A stretch of 64,000 nt of DNA from Erpetoichthys calabaricus (Eukaryota; Chordata; Cladistia; Polypteriformes; Polypteridae), in the NCBI RefSeq assembly GCF_900747795.2, contig NC_041409.2, forward strand, positions 64,730,697-64,794,696, written 5' to 3'. Numbering within the stretch: position 1 is the first letter of the stretch; every line of letters starts with the position of its first letter. Below, piece after piece: positions 28,101 to 33,489 of this stretch. The position numbers and the translations under genes were made by a program. The notes beneath the pieces were generated by a model. That model ran no database searches, was not told the origin of the DNA, and saw only the letters and a list, made by a program, of their open reading frames with translations.

Positions 28101-31100
28101 ATTAAGCATTATTTTATGTAAGATGTAATAATTATCTTTGCGTAGTTACCAAAAGTGAAGGGATTTACATTTTGGTCAAGGTGGTGTTTAGGTGAAATGA
28201 AACATAATTTGGATTGTCAGCAGAAAATGGTGGAGATATTATTACAGCAACACACTAAAGACCAAACAACTTTATTTAAAATATTCTGTCAGTGCTTTTA
28301 AATGCTAAGTAGAATATTATGAGGTTTTGAAATTCCAGCCATAGTTTCCTTGATCGCATGTCGACAAATTTACTTGGCTATACAACAGGAAGGCACAGGG
28401 TCATGCAGTATAAGCATTGTACAGTCAAGCCAACATTGTGTGCAATCATTGTGTTTAAATTGCTGTGTCTCAGCAAAATACAACTTGTTGCTTGATATTG
28501 AGTGACTAGTAATTCATGATGTACAGGTGCTGGTCATAAAATTAGAATATCATGACAAAGTTGATTTATTTCAGTAATTCCATTCAAAAAGTGAAACTTG
28601 TATATTAGATTCATTCATTACACACAGACTGATGTTTAATCAAATGTTTATTTCTTTTAATTTTGATGATTATAACTGACAGCTAATGAAAGTCCCAAAT
28701 TCAGTATCTCGGAAAATTAGAATATTGTGAAAAGGTTCAATATTGAAGACACCTGGTGCCACACTCTAATCAGCTAATTAACTCAAAACACCTGCAAAAG
28801 CCTTTAAATAGTCTCTCAGTCTAGTTCTGTAGGCTACACAATCATGGGGAAGACTGCTGACTTGACAGTTGTCCAAAAGACGACCATTGACACCTTGCAC
28901 AAGGAGGGCAAGACACAAAAGGTCATTGCTAAAGAGGCTGGCTGTTCACAGACCTCTGTGTCCAAGCACATTAATAGAGAGGCGAAGGGAAGGACAAGAT
29001 GTGGTAGAAAAAAGTGTACAAGCAATAGAGATAACCGCACCCTGGAGAGGATTGTGAAACAAAACCCATTCAAAAATGTGGGGGAGATTCACAAAGAGTG
29101 GACTGCAGCTGGAGTCAGTGCTTCAAGAACCACCACGCACAGACGTATGCAAGACATGGGTTTCAGCTGTCGCATTCCTTGTGTCAAGCCACTCTTGAAC
29201 AAGAGATAGCGTCAGAAGCGTCTCGCCTGGGCTAAAGACAAAAAGGACTCGACTGCTGCTGAATGGTCCAAAGTCATGTTCTCTGATGAAAGTAAATTTT
29301 GCATTTCCTTTGGAAATCAAGGTCCCAGAGTCTGGAGGAAGAGAGGAGAGGCACAGAATCCACATTGCGTGAGGTCCAGTGTAAAGTTTCCACAGTCAGT
29401 GATGGTTTGGGGTGCCATGTCATCTGCTGGTGTTGGTCCATTGTGTTTTCTGAGGTCCAAGGTCAACGCAGCCGTCTACCAGGAAGTTTTAGAGCACTTC
29501 ATGCTTCCTGCTGCTGACGAACTTTATGGAGATGCAGATTTCATTTTCCAACAGGACCTGGCACCTGCACACAGTGCCAAAGCTACCAGTACCTGGTTTA
29601 AGGACCATGGTATCCCTGTTCTTGATTGGCCAGCAAACTCGCCTGACCTTAACCCCGTAGAAAATCTATGGGGTATTGTGAAGAGGAAGATGCAATACGC
29701 CAGACCCAACAATTCAGAAGAGCTGAAGGCCACTATCAGAGCAACATGGGTTCTCATAACACCTGAGCAGTGCCACAGACTGATTGACTCCATGCCACAC
29801 CGCATTGCTGCAGTAATCCAGGCCAAAGGAGCCCCAACTAAATATTGAGTGCTGTACATGCTCATACTTTTCATGTTCATACCTTTCAGTTGGCCAACAT
29901 TTCTAAAAATCCTTTTTTTGCATTGGTCTTAATTGATATTCTAATTTTCCGAGATACTGAATTTGGGATTTTCATTAGTTGTCAGTTATAATCATCAACA
30001 TTAAAAGAAATAAACATTTGAAATACATCAGTCTGTGTGTAATGAATGAATCTAATATACAAGTTTCTCTTTCTGAATGGAATTACTGAAATAAATCAAC
30101 TTTGTCATGATATTCTAATTTTATGACCACAACCTATATTTATCTGCAGTTGACCTGAAGCATTCCACTGTGAGAAGAAGGTGGTTTTAGTAATCAGTGC
30201 CTTCAGACAATTAGAGAATGTGTGCCAGCATACTGAAAGTTGGTAGTATAGTTAATAAGTAAAAGTCAATAGCAAAATGATTTTGGCAAAAAGTACTCTG
30301 CTGATCCTTAAGGATTATGTTGGCACATAAAAATGATCCAGATACCCAACTGCAATACAGTATCCAAAACATCAGGCTGGAGCCTATTCCAGCTAGCATA
30401 TGTCCCAAGGCAGGAACAAACCCTGAACATGTGTGCCAGTCCATTGTAGGGCAAACACATAGACACACACAAACCCACACACTAATCACACACTAGGTAC
30501 AATTTAGCATCAGCAACTCACTTAATATTCATATCTTTGGAGTGTGGGAGAAAACTGGAGTACCCAGAGGAATCACATACAGACACGGTGTGAACATGCA
30601 GACTCAACACAGAGGGGACCCTGGTCTGCTTACTGTGAGCCAGCAGCACTACCTCTGCACCACAGTGCTGCCCCAGTCACAAAGAGTACAACTTCGCTCA
30701 TGCGAGTCAGTTGTACGCAAACTTTAACTGCCAGTACACAGTAGCCCAAACTGATCTTCAAGTCTCTGGCTGCATGACCAGGTGTGTGTAATTGCTTGTT
30801 TGTGGCCATTTGTTGGTTGCAGCATCAGTACAGGAAGGAAGACAACATCCAGGAGACTGTTGCCTCTGCAGTTCCACCACTGCTTCTCTTACTGCTTCTA
30901 TACGGTGTGTATCATTCTATGGCTGACAGCAATGCCACAAATAACATGATAAACAAAAGATATACATACAGTGTCCTATAGCGATTGGTTTTGGAAATTT
31001 TTAGAACATTATTATCCTATTTTCCTGTGGCCCTCAGCCGCAAGTATGAATGACTTCAACTCAGTGAGCCATAAAGTGGTGCATGATTGTATTTACAATT

Positions 31101-31793
31101 CTTTAAGGTACAAGTACACAAGTTTACAAAAATTACGATTTAAATTTTACCTCTCATGAACAAACACATTCATCATTTTAGACATCACTAATTGCATTAG
31201 CCATAGAATGAAAGAGTATGAATGTGAAATAATATTGGCATATGAATGAATTTGCAATGAATAGATTTTTTAATTTTATAGACAGGAAAATCCAGTATTT
31301 TTTTTTTTAATGTAAGGCTGATGATTTTGTTTGTGGTATGAAAGTTGACATTATTTATACAGCAGTATTTACATATATCCCTTCCAAGTGTAAAATGGTG
31401 TTATTTTAAAGACTATCTCCCGTGCTTATTGTGTCCGTCTTGCTATCATTAGTACATTAGTAGTTTACTTTTAGATTTCTGTTTCAGTTCCTAGTATTAC
31501 CATCATGCTTGCAAAATCTTTGTTCTGTTTGAGTTGAAGCTGTTGAAAATATCATTTTGCAGGGAATAACGGACACTGCACTGACAATTTATGATACAGC
31601 AACACGAGAGCATGAACAACGAGGAGTCACTGGAGCTGTGGGTGGAGTTTTGAGGCAAATCCCTCCTGCTGTGGTGAAGCCACTCATTGTGGCAACAGAG
31701 GCTACTTCCAACGTTTTGGGTGGCATGAGAAACCAGATACGCCCAGATGCTCGCCAAGAAGAATCTCAGAAATGGAGATTAGGGGAGGACTGA
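1084..31793 (+). CDS. ATG2B: ATG2B, autophagy-related protein 2 homolog B, C-terminal half (22 exons)
   Basis: ATG2 proteins are rod-shaped bridge-like lipid transporters that move phospholipids from the ER to the growing phagophore, working with WIPI4/WDR45, ATG9 and GABARAP; they also act at lipid droplets. I joined 22 exons by GT/AG sites and protein similarity: 1084-1256, 1617-1767, 3599-3882, 6586-6692, 6993-7085, 7616-7686, 8247-8323, 11156-11326, 13285-13426, 14197-14399, 14958-15184, 16658-16775, 20290-20484, 20567-20668, 20778-20856, 22240-22441, 23087-23156, 23244-23326, 23486-23607, 24868-25022, 27584-27733, 31563-31793. They sum to 3206 nt, that is two bases of a split codon plus 1068 codons with the stop, and every phase agrees. 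Human ATG2B has about 2080 residues, so this is roughly the last half; upstream exons are off the left edge. The tail ending [16 protein letters not shown] and [14 protein letters not shown] match my memory of human ATG2B rather than ATG2A. No break was seen in the coding sequence. Confidence 0.96.
1617..1767 (+). CDS. ATG2B: ATG2B exon 2 in window
   Basis: Residues 58-107, [12 protein letters not shown] to NRLCLYHQ, then a split Gly codon. Alternating hydrophobic residues suggest strands of the lipid groove. Donor gtagga. Confidence 0.92.
1768..2399. other. ATG2B intron, no recognised feature
   Basis: AT-rich. A few phrases near 2230-2300 look repeat-like but I could not assign them. Confidence 0.4.
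2400..3152 (+). mobile_element. Tc1-like transposon remnant (family A)
   Basis: A decayed transposase can be read in pieces: a catalytic-region match at about 2570-2620 (DKVF.NDE), a clear [13 protein letters not shown] at about 2680-2740, PQSPD near 2930, and a C-terminal [10 protein letters not shown] near 3055. The right end gtggcccaagacgtgtgcacag resembles a Tc1 inverted terminus. The 5' part is missing and the frame has many stops. Confidence 0.65.
3599..3882 (+). CDS. ATG2B: ATG2B exon 3 in window
   Basis: Residues 108-202, [11 protein letters not shown] to SLSWHEQ. The frame stays open for a further 74 codons upstream into the intron, but similarity begins at the ctag acceptor. The donor gtttag is weak. 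Confidence 0.92.
3883..4654. other. ATG2B intron, no recognised feature
   Basis: AT-rich sequence without a nameable repeat; the donor of exon 3 is at its left end. Confidence 0.4.
4655..5542 (+). mobile_element. Internally deleted Tc1-like element (family B)
   Basis: The right terminus ends tttggccacaactg before TA at 5543. Its reverse complement matches the left region at 4665-4860, which shares gcactgttgcag, a ccacaaaatg block and the gattggtgttaac block, so inverted repeats of roughly 200 bp are present. Inside, about 5050-5170 decodes as [15 protein letters not shown] and [10 protein letters not shown], the second Asp and the Glu of a DDE transposase. The N-terminal half is missing and stops interrupt the rest. 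Confidence 0.75.
5545..6585. other. ATG2B intron, no recognised feature
   Basis: AT-rich; a short CA-rich patch near 5970. No named repeat. Confidence 0.4.
6586..6692 (+). CDS. ATG2B: ATG2B exon 4 in window
   Basis: Residues 203-237, [11 protein letters not shown] to WSCSLDY, then a split Arg codon. Acceptor aacag, donor gtatta. Confidence 0.92.
6993..7085 (+). CDS. ATG2B: ATG2B exon 5 in window
   Basis: Residues 238-268, [16 protein letters not shown] to SSSTL, split Arg codon at the donor gtatgc. Acceptor ttttcag. Confidence 0.9.
7086..7615. other. ATG2B intron, no recognised feature
   Basis: AT-rich sequence only. Confidence 0.4.
7616..7686 (+). CDS. ATG2B: ATG2B exon 6 in window
   Basis: Residues 269-292, [14 protein letters not shown] to SVNLSR. 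Acceptor ttcacag, donor gtgagt. The shortest exon seen of this gene. Confidence 0.9.
7687..8246. other. ATG2B intron, no recognised feature
   Basis: AT-rich sequence only. Confidence 0.4.
8247..8323 (+). CDS. ATG2B: ATG2B exon 7 in window
   Basis: Residues 293-318, [15 protein letters not shown] to GKNGER. Acceptor atacag, donor gtaaga. A perfect 34-bp tandem duplication lies 11 bp into the next intron. Confidence 0.9.
8334..8401 (+). repeat. Perfect 34-bp tandem duplication next to an exon
   Basis: The unit (8334-8367) starts tgtttattaactg and ends agtttagcgtgca; it is repeated without change at 8368-8401. Each unit carries tttattacag, a good-looking splice acceptor, only 30-70 bases after the exon 7 donor. 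Confidence 0.9.
8613..9595 (+). mobile_element. Solo LTR of a retrovirus-like or Gypsy-like element (fossil)
   Basis: The 983-bp unit begins TGTGGTATAG and ends CATTGTCACA and is flanked by the 5-bp duplication gtgac (8608-8612 and 9596-9600). It has a TATA box at about 8820 and AATAAA at 9442, as in an LTR with promoter and polyadenylation signals. No internal coding region is present. A 5-bp duplication fits Gypsy or some ERV groups. A related copy lies at 19485. Confidence 0.75.
9720..10439 (+). mobile_element. Tc1-like transposon fragment (family C)
   Basis: From 9843 the frame reads [16 protein letters not shown] and [10 protein letters not shown], the helix-turn-helix and linker of a Tc1 transposase, with a gap between. 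Later pieces include KFAQEHL-like and VLWTDVAK-like segments near 10225-10300, and the element stops abruptly after a [10 protein letters not shown]-like stretch at about 10440. The 3' part is absent, and stops and frameshifts interrupt the frame. Confidence 0.7.
10440..11155. other. ATG2B intron, no recognised feature
   Basis: AT-rich sequence up to the exon 8 acceptor. No named repeat. Confidence 0.4.
11156..11326 (+). CDS. ATG2B: ATG2B exon 8 in window
   Basis: Residues 319-375, [13 protein letters not shown] to CHTKRGR; phase 0 at both ends. Contains the conserved [12 protein letters not shown] segment. Acceptor ttgtag, donor gtaagt. Confidence 0.93.
11538..13110 (+). mobile_element. Tc1-like transposon copy 1 (family D)
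   Basis: The termini are gtcatatgataaagtttggga on the left and its inverted partner ctttttcatatgactg on the right, next to TA. The transposase begins at 11937 ([15 protein letters not shown]), shows the helix-turn-helix, [11 protein letters not shown], and [12 protein letters not shown] for the first Asp. One frameshift lies near 12100. A deletion near 12470 removes the GGGSIML block that copy 2 partly keeps. There is a further lesion near 12610, after [10 protein letters not shown] sister copy of the same family lies at 49769-52090. Confidence 0.88.
13113..13187 (+). repeat. (TA)n microsatellite
   Basis: About 35 TA units directly abut the right end of the Tc1 copy. Tc1 elements duplicate TA on insertion, so the array may have grown from, or been, the target. 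Confidence 0.95.
13285..13426 (+). CDS. ATG2B: ATG2B exon 9 in window
   Basis: Residues 376-422. A proline/serine linker ([13 protein letters not shown]) is followed by a Glu/Gln/Met-rich helix ([15 protein letters not shown]). Acceptor tttttag, donor gtgaaa. Confidence 0.91.
13518..13620 (+). mobile_element. hAT-like terminal fragment
   Basis: The segment cagtgatccccaaactg, followed by gactcccc and cagggaccccc, resembles the ends of Charlie-type hAT elements. The opposite end was not located, so only the left part is called. Confidence 0.4.
13621..14196. other. ATG2B intron, no recognised feature
   Basis: AT-rich sequence; may include the unrecognised body of the hAT fragment to its left. 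Confidence 0.35.
14197..14399 (+). CDS. ATG2B: ATG2B exon 10 in window, with GABARAP-binding LIR motif
   Basis: Residues 423-490, [15 protein letters not shown] to ETPLSGVN. The segment [11 protein letters not shown] (FCIL at 14364-14375) fits the ATG8/GABARAP-interacting motif known from vertebrate ATG2A/ATG2B: an aromatic core residue, an aliphatic residue at +3 and acidic residues just upstream. The donor is gttagt, keeping phase 0. Confidence 0.93.
14400..14957. other. ATG2B intron, no recognised feature
   Basis: AT-rich. A short near-perfect palindrome ccatatatactgtatatatgg lies near 14850. Confidence 0.45.
14958..15184 (+). CDS. ATG2B: ATG2B exon 11 in window, WIPI-binding neighbourhood
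   Basis: Residues 491-565, [15 protein letters not shown] to PAKSH. It lies just after the LIR motif, where the WIPI-interacting region of ATG2 is known to sit. It also carries the highly conserved [15 protein letters not shown]. Acceptor atgtag, donor gtgagt. Confidence 0.94.
15185..16019. other. ATG2B intron, no recognised feature
   Basis: AT-rich sequence without a nameable repeat. Confidence 0.4.
16020..16270 (-). mobile_element. Tc1-like transposon remnant, C-terminal part (family E)
   Basis: On the minus strand the phrases resemble the Tc1 C-terminus: a WNGQPKS..PN-like segment, then W.GMKMAVH, a FCKEEC-like block and a GCQETDNW-like block, in broken frames. The typical order SPDLNP..LW.DLK.AVH..NL..FCKEEWAKI is still recognisable. 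Heavily decayed. Confidence 0.5.
16276..17399. other. ATG2B exon 12 surroundings, no recognised repeat
   Basis: Apart from the exon at 16658-16775 this is AT-rich intron without a nameable feature. Confidence 0.4.
16658..16775 (+). CDS. ATG2B: ATG2B exon 12 in window
   Basis: Residues 566-605. A Ser/Pro linker ([14 protein letters not shown]), a Gly/Arg patch ([10 protein letters not shown]), then [11 protein letters not shown] re-entering the groove fold. Acceptor ttatag, donor gtacaa. Confidence 0.93.
17400..18140 (-). mobile_element. L2/Maui-like LINE reverse transcriptase remnant
   Basis: On the minus strand the pieces read, in order, SKELLIDF-like, [19 protein letters not shown] (YLG.H.D..L in intact copies), a short piece near [20 protein letters not shown] and a terminal [10 protein letters not shown]. 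This is the order found after the catalytic domain in L2/Maui-type elements. Stops and frameshifts are many, so the copy is old. No 3' tail was identified. Confidence 0.6.
18500..18970 (+). mobile_element. mariner-like transposon remnant
   Basis: The left end acgagggtaagtcaaaaagta resembles mariner terminal repeats. At 18777-18875 one frame reads [16 protein letters not shown] then [14 protein letters not shown], like the SGRPS..T..NIE.V..LV..D..LTV linker of mariner transposases. The catalytic part and right end were not found. Confidence 0.6.
18981..19070 (+). repeat. Possible CORE/MIR-like SINE tail fragment
   Basis: The phrase gcaaccttgtaggttaaagtccagtcc, followed by cttagccactatgcca, resembles the 3' half of tRNA-type CORE-SINEs (AACCACTA.GCCA). 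Short and old. Confidence 0.35.
19485..20260 (+). mobile_element. LTR copy related to the one at 8613 (fossil, 3' end missing)
   Basis: It starts TGTGGAATAATGGGTC and follows the 8613 LTR through the ccattggctt segment, a TATA box near 19699, purine-rich sequence and the T-rich block tttttaaaggattatttatg. Its right part is not clear beyond about 20260, where the intron's splice acceptor begins. No internal genes are present. Confidence 0.6.
20290..20484 (+). CDS. ATG2B: ATG2B exon 13 in window
   Basis: Residues 606-670, [12 protein letters not shown] to RKAHSNM, including [15 protein letters not shown]. Its acceptor tttacag lies a few tens of bases after a truncated LTR copy. Confidence 0.95.
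20567..20668 (+). CDS. ATG2B: ATG2B exon 14 in window
   Basis: Residues 671-704, [14 protein letters not shown] to PLRLNIDQ, after an intron of only 82 bp. Acceptor ctacag, donor gtctgt. Confidence 0.95.
20778..20856 (+). CDS. ATG2B: ATG2B exon 15 in window
   Basis: Residues 705-730, [16 protein letters not shown] to PPEQE, then a split Val codon. Acceptor ttcacag, donor gtaaat. Confidence 0.95.
20857..21390. other. ATG2B intron, no recognised feature
   Basis: AT-rich sequence only. Confidence 0.4.
21395..21866 (+). mobile_element. Possible solo LTR or unclassified repeat (fossil)
   Basis: A segment starting TGTTATGG and ending TATAACA has an AATAAA near 21782, as some LTRs do. I did not find a convincing flanking duplication, so the limits and class are tentative. 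Confidence 0.3.
21867..22239. other. ATG2B intron, no recognised feature
   Basis: AT-rich sequence up to the exon 16 acceptor. Confidence 0.4.
22240..22441 (+). CDS. ATG2B: ATG2B exon 16 in window
   Basis: Residues 731-797. A Pro/Ser-rich linker of low complexity runs up to FTDQPVFFR, where the C-terminal ATG_C-type domain begins. Acceptor ttgacag, donor gtatac. Confidence 0.92.
22442..23086. other. ATG2B intron, no recognised feature
   Basis: AT-rich sequence; no named repeat. Confidence 0.4.
23087..23156 (+). CDS. ATG2B: ATG2B exon 17 in window
   Basis: Residues 798-821, [17 protein letters not shown] to MAMEQ, the conserved start of the C-terminal domain. Acceptor ttgcag, donor gtatga. 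Confidence 0.95.
23244..23326 (+). CDS. ATG2B: ATG2B exon 18 in window
   Basis: Residues 822-848, [15 protein letters not shown] to LCCRQ, split Gly codon at gg|gtaggg. The next exon completes GLLGVDKL, which decides between the two possible donor positions. Confidence 0.94.
23486..23607 (+). CDS. ATG2B: ATG2B exon 19 in window
   Basis: Residues 849-889, [16 protein letters not shown] to PIHSLVQL, then a split Val codon. Contains [10 protein letters not shown], a conserved ATG2 motif. Acceptor tttaag, donor gtaagt. Confidence 0.95.
23975..24211 (+). repeat. Inverted repeat arm 1 of the hAT composite
   Basis: 237-bp arm holding the left terminus; pairs with 24535-24771 across a 323-bp spacer. 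Confidence 0.93.
24535..24771 (-). repeat. Inverted repeat arm 2 of the hAT composite
   Basis: Reverse complement of arm 1, joined directly to the right terminus of the full element at 24534/24535. Confidence 0.93.
24868..25022 (+). CDS. ATG2B: ATG2B exon 20 in window
   Basis: Residues 890-941, [16 protein letters not shown] to MVQTIQ. The Gly-rich [14 protein letters not shown] precedes an amphipathic helix ([13 protein letters not shown]). ATG2 C-terminal amphipathic helices are known to mediate membrane and lipid-droplet targeting. Confidence 0.95.
25260..26911 (+). mobile_element. Full-length Tc1-like transposon with long inverted repeats (family F)
   Basis: The element runs from cagttaggtccataaatatttgg to its inverted partner ccaaatatttatggaccgaactg type end, between TA dinucleotides (25258-25259, 26912-26913). 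The inverted repeats are about 220 bp each (25260-25482, 26690-26911). The transposase starts at 25620. Catalytic motifs are [18 protein letters not shown] and [10 protein letters not shown] count three breaks: a frameshift near 25690, a frameshift near 26115, and a stop just before WPSQSPD at about 26434. The copy is not functional. Confidence 0.92.
26914..27583. other. ATG2B intron, no recognised feature
   Basis: Mixed AT-rich sequence; no named repeat. Confidence 0.4.
27584..27733 (+). CDS. ATG2B: ATG2B exon 21 in window
   Basis: Residues 942-991, [14 protein letters not shown] to AYTVVKE. The amphipathic helix continues from the previous exon, then comes [14 protein letters not shown]. 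Phase 0 at both ends. Confidence 0.95.
27734..28521. other. ATG2B intron, no recognised feature
   Basis: AT-rich sequence; no named repeat. Confidence 0.4.
28524..30136 (+). mobile_element. Tc1-like transposon, nearly intact (family G)
   Basis: Termini caggtgctggtcataaaattag and the inverted ctaattttatgaccac type right end sit between TA dinucleotides; the inverted repeats are about 200 bp. The inner copies of the repeat motif (ttcagtatctcggaaaattag, 28703-28723) give the IR/DR pattern known for Tc1/Sleeping Beauty-like elements. The transposase frame at 28844-29848 is continuous except for one stop. The last terminal base differs from the left end, which may be a mutation. Confidence 0.93.
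28844..29848 (+). pseudogene. Tc1 transposase, 335 codons, one in-frame stop
   Basis: DDE transposases cut the inverted repeats and paste the element at TA sites. From [15 protein letters not shown] the frame shows two N-terminal helix-turn-helix units (about 1-110), then the catalytic core: Asp148 (MFSDESKF), Asp238 ([10 protein letters not shown]) and Glu273 (NPVENLW). The last two are separated by 34 residues, the DD34E spacing of Tc1. The C-terminus GAPTKY is intact. The only break I see is a TAG at 29207-29209 (codon 122), probably a CAG changed by C to T. Usual family length is about 340 residues. Confidence 0.9.
30350..30680 (-). repeat. Old tRNA-type SINE copy (same family as 39648)
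   Basis: Reverse complement reads ggcagcactgtggtgcagaggtag at the head and ggaataggctccagcctg near the tail, matching the young copies but much diverged. Confidence 0.75.
30681..31562. other. ATG2B last intron, no recognised feature
   Basis: AT-rich sequence up to the last exon. Confidence 0.4.
31563..31793 (+). CDS. ATG2B: ATG2B last coding exon
   Basis: Residues 992-1067 and the stop. It contains [29 protein letters not shown] and [14 protein letters not shown], and ends KWRLGED. Acceptor ttgcag; stop tga at 31791-31793. Confidence 0.97.
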   Translation, partial: GITDTALTIYDTATREHEQRGVTGAVGGVLRQIPPAVVKPLIVATEATSNVLGGMRNQIRPDARQEESQKWRLGED

Positions 31794-33485
31794 TCATTCA
31801 GTAGAGAAGGAAGTACAGCAGTAGCTTAAAGCATAGCAGTGCTTAACACTATACCAGTAGCATTTGCTTATCTTGTGCTGATAAATAACCTATACTGAGC
31901 AACCCAAACTGTATGCACATTCCTTTTGATCAGCATTTTACTTCCTTGGGGGTCTCCAGTTGTGCCTTTCTATAAGCATGATTATTAACATATGCATCAT
32001 AAAATCTTATTTTAATAGTTCTGTGTCCTTTCAAGCTGATAGTTTCATAGAATGAGTTCTGCTAATTTACCATAAAGATTAATAGCAGTTACCTTGCAGT
32101 ACTCATTACATTTAACACATTTTTTTTTTTAAAACTATCACTGGATTTTCAATACTGGTGTTTACCGCTTGGGCCATTTAACCATATACTAGCTATATGA
32201 CGATGCTCCATTTCCTCTTCTTGTTGTCACATTTTTGGCACACCCACTATAATTTAATGCTTCAGAATATAACAGTAAAAAATTACAAAGACTTTTATGA
32301 ACAACCAGTATAGCAGTGCTTATTTTTGAACTGATGAGATTTAATTGAATTAGTACAATTATAGATTTGCTTTCAGCATTACAGTTCATTTGGAGTTCAA
32401 ATCAAGTTAGAAGTACAAATTATAATAGCACTTCCAAAGGTTCTATATGCAGAAGTTATTGACTGGAAAAATGTAATGTAAATGTAGCCAGTCTTGTTTT
32501 GGTTTCAGGATGGTATTTCATCATAGAATCTGATCGCTTATGCTTATTTCACAAAGCTTTGCTATAATAGAGCCATGAACTTGTTGATAATTATTAAAGG
32601 ATTGTTTTCAGTTGCTAGCATGAAACTTCTTTTCTGAGAAAAGCTTATATTTTCCTTTAATAATATATAATTTGCTTTTTTCCTCTCATCTTTATGTAAG
32701 AATATTTCTCAAAGATAACTTCCTTGAAAATGAAGATGCTGCCATATTTTATCAAAGCTGAACTTTATTAATGCACTCTGGGATCTCTTGGTCTCAAAAG
32801 TATCTTCAGACAGTCAAAGACCATTGTGTTAATAATTGTGCTGCTCATTTCATTTGTACATTTTTAATTATTACATTTTAATTTTTTGTATTTCAACATG
32901 TCATTATTAAAATAAGGGAAACTGTAAATGTTGCTAATGTACATATGTGTCAGATGTTGAAAATGTTTACCTCTTGTGATATCCTTAGCCATTGCTGTTT
33001 TCCTAGTCATTTCTATTTCCTCACTTTTATATTCAGGCTTCACTGCTATTATATTTGGGCAGTTAATGGTAAGTCTTAATTATCATGTACTGTTCACTTA
33101 AATTTGCTAGCAATTTTTATATTTCATAAAAATTATAGAAAGAAAGACCTACTTTAAGCCTACACATACAGAGTGAGTACTGGAATATTTTTGTTGAATT
33201 GCAAGAAGAGAAAACAAATTGCCTCAGTTAACCGCAGGAGTCATACACTATTACAAATCCAGTTTAACCAATTTCAAACAGTGCTTAGGTGGGCTTAAGT
33301 TGTGTTTTCATGTATATTTTGTTCATATGTGCTCTGTAATGCAGGTTCTTTATTTAAGTACCTAGGAAATATTATATTGCTTGTATATAGTTGATGAGTG
33401 TACAGACTAAATAGTTAATTTGTGCAAATGATAAGGCATGTAATTACCTGTGTAAAGATAAATAAATAACTCCTTTGAATTTGGT
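31794..33485 (+). other. ATG2B: ATG2B 3' UTR (inferred)
   Basis: AT-rich sequence without a reading frame or recognised repeat follows the stop. The first well-placed polyadenylation hexamer with a T/GT-rich downstream element is at 33461, giving a 3' UTR of about 1.7 kb. An earlier or later site cannot be excluded from sequence alone. Confidence 0.5.
33461..33466 (+). promoter_or_regulatory. ATG2B: Candidate ATG2B poly(A) signal
   Basis: AATAAA is followed about 20 bases later by ttggtgtttttatctctttgttc-type T/GT-rich sequence, as expected for a cleavage site near 33480. Confidence 0.5.
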
Positions 33486-33489
33486 GTTT

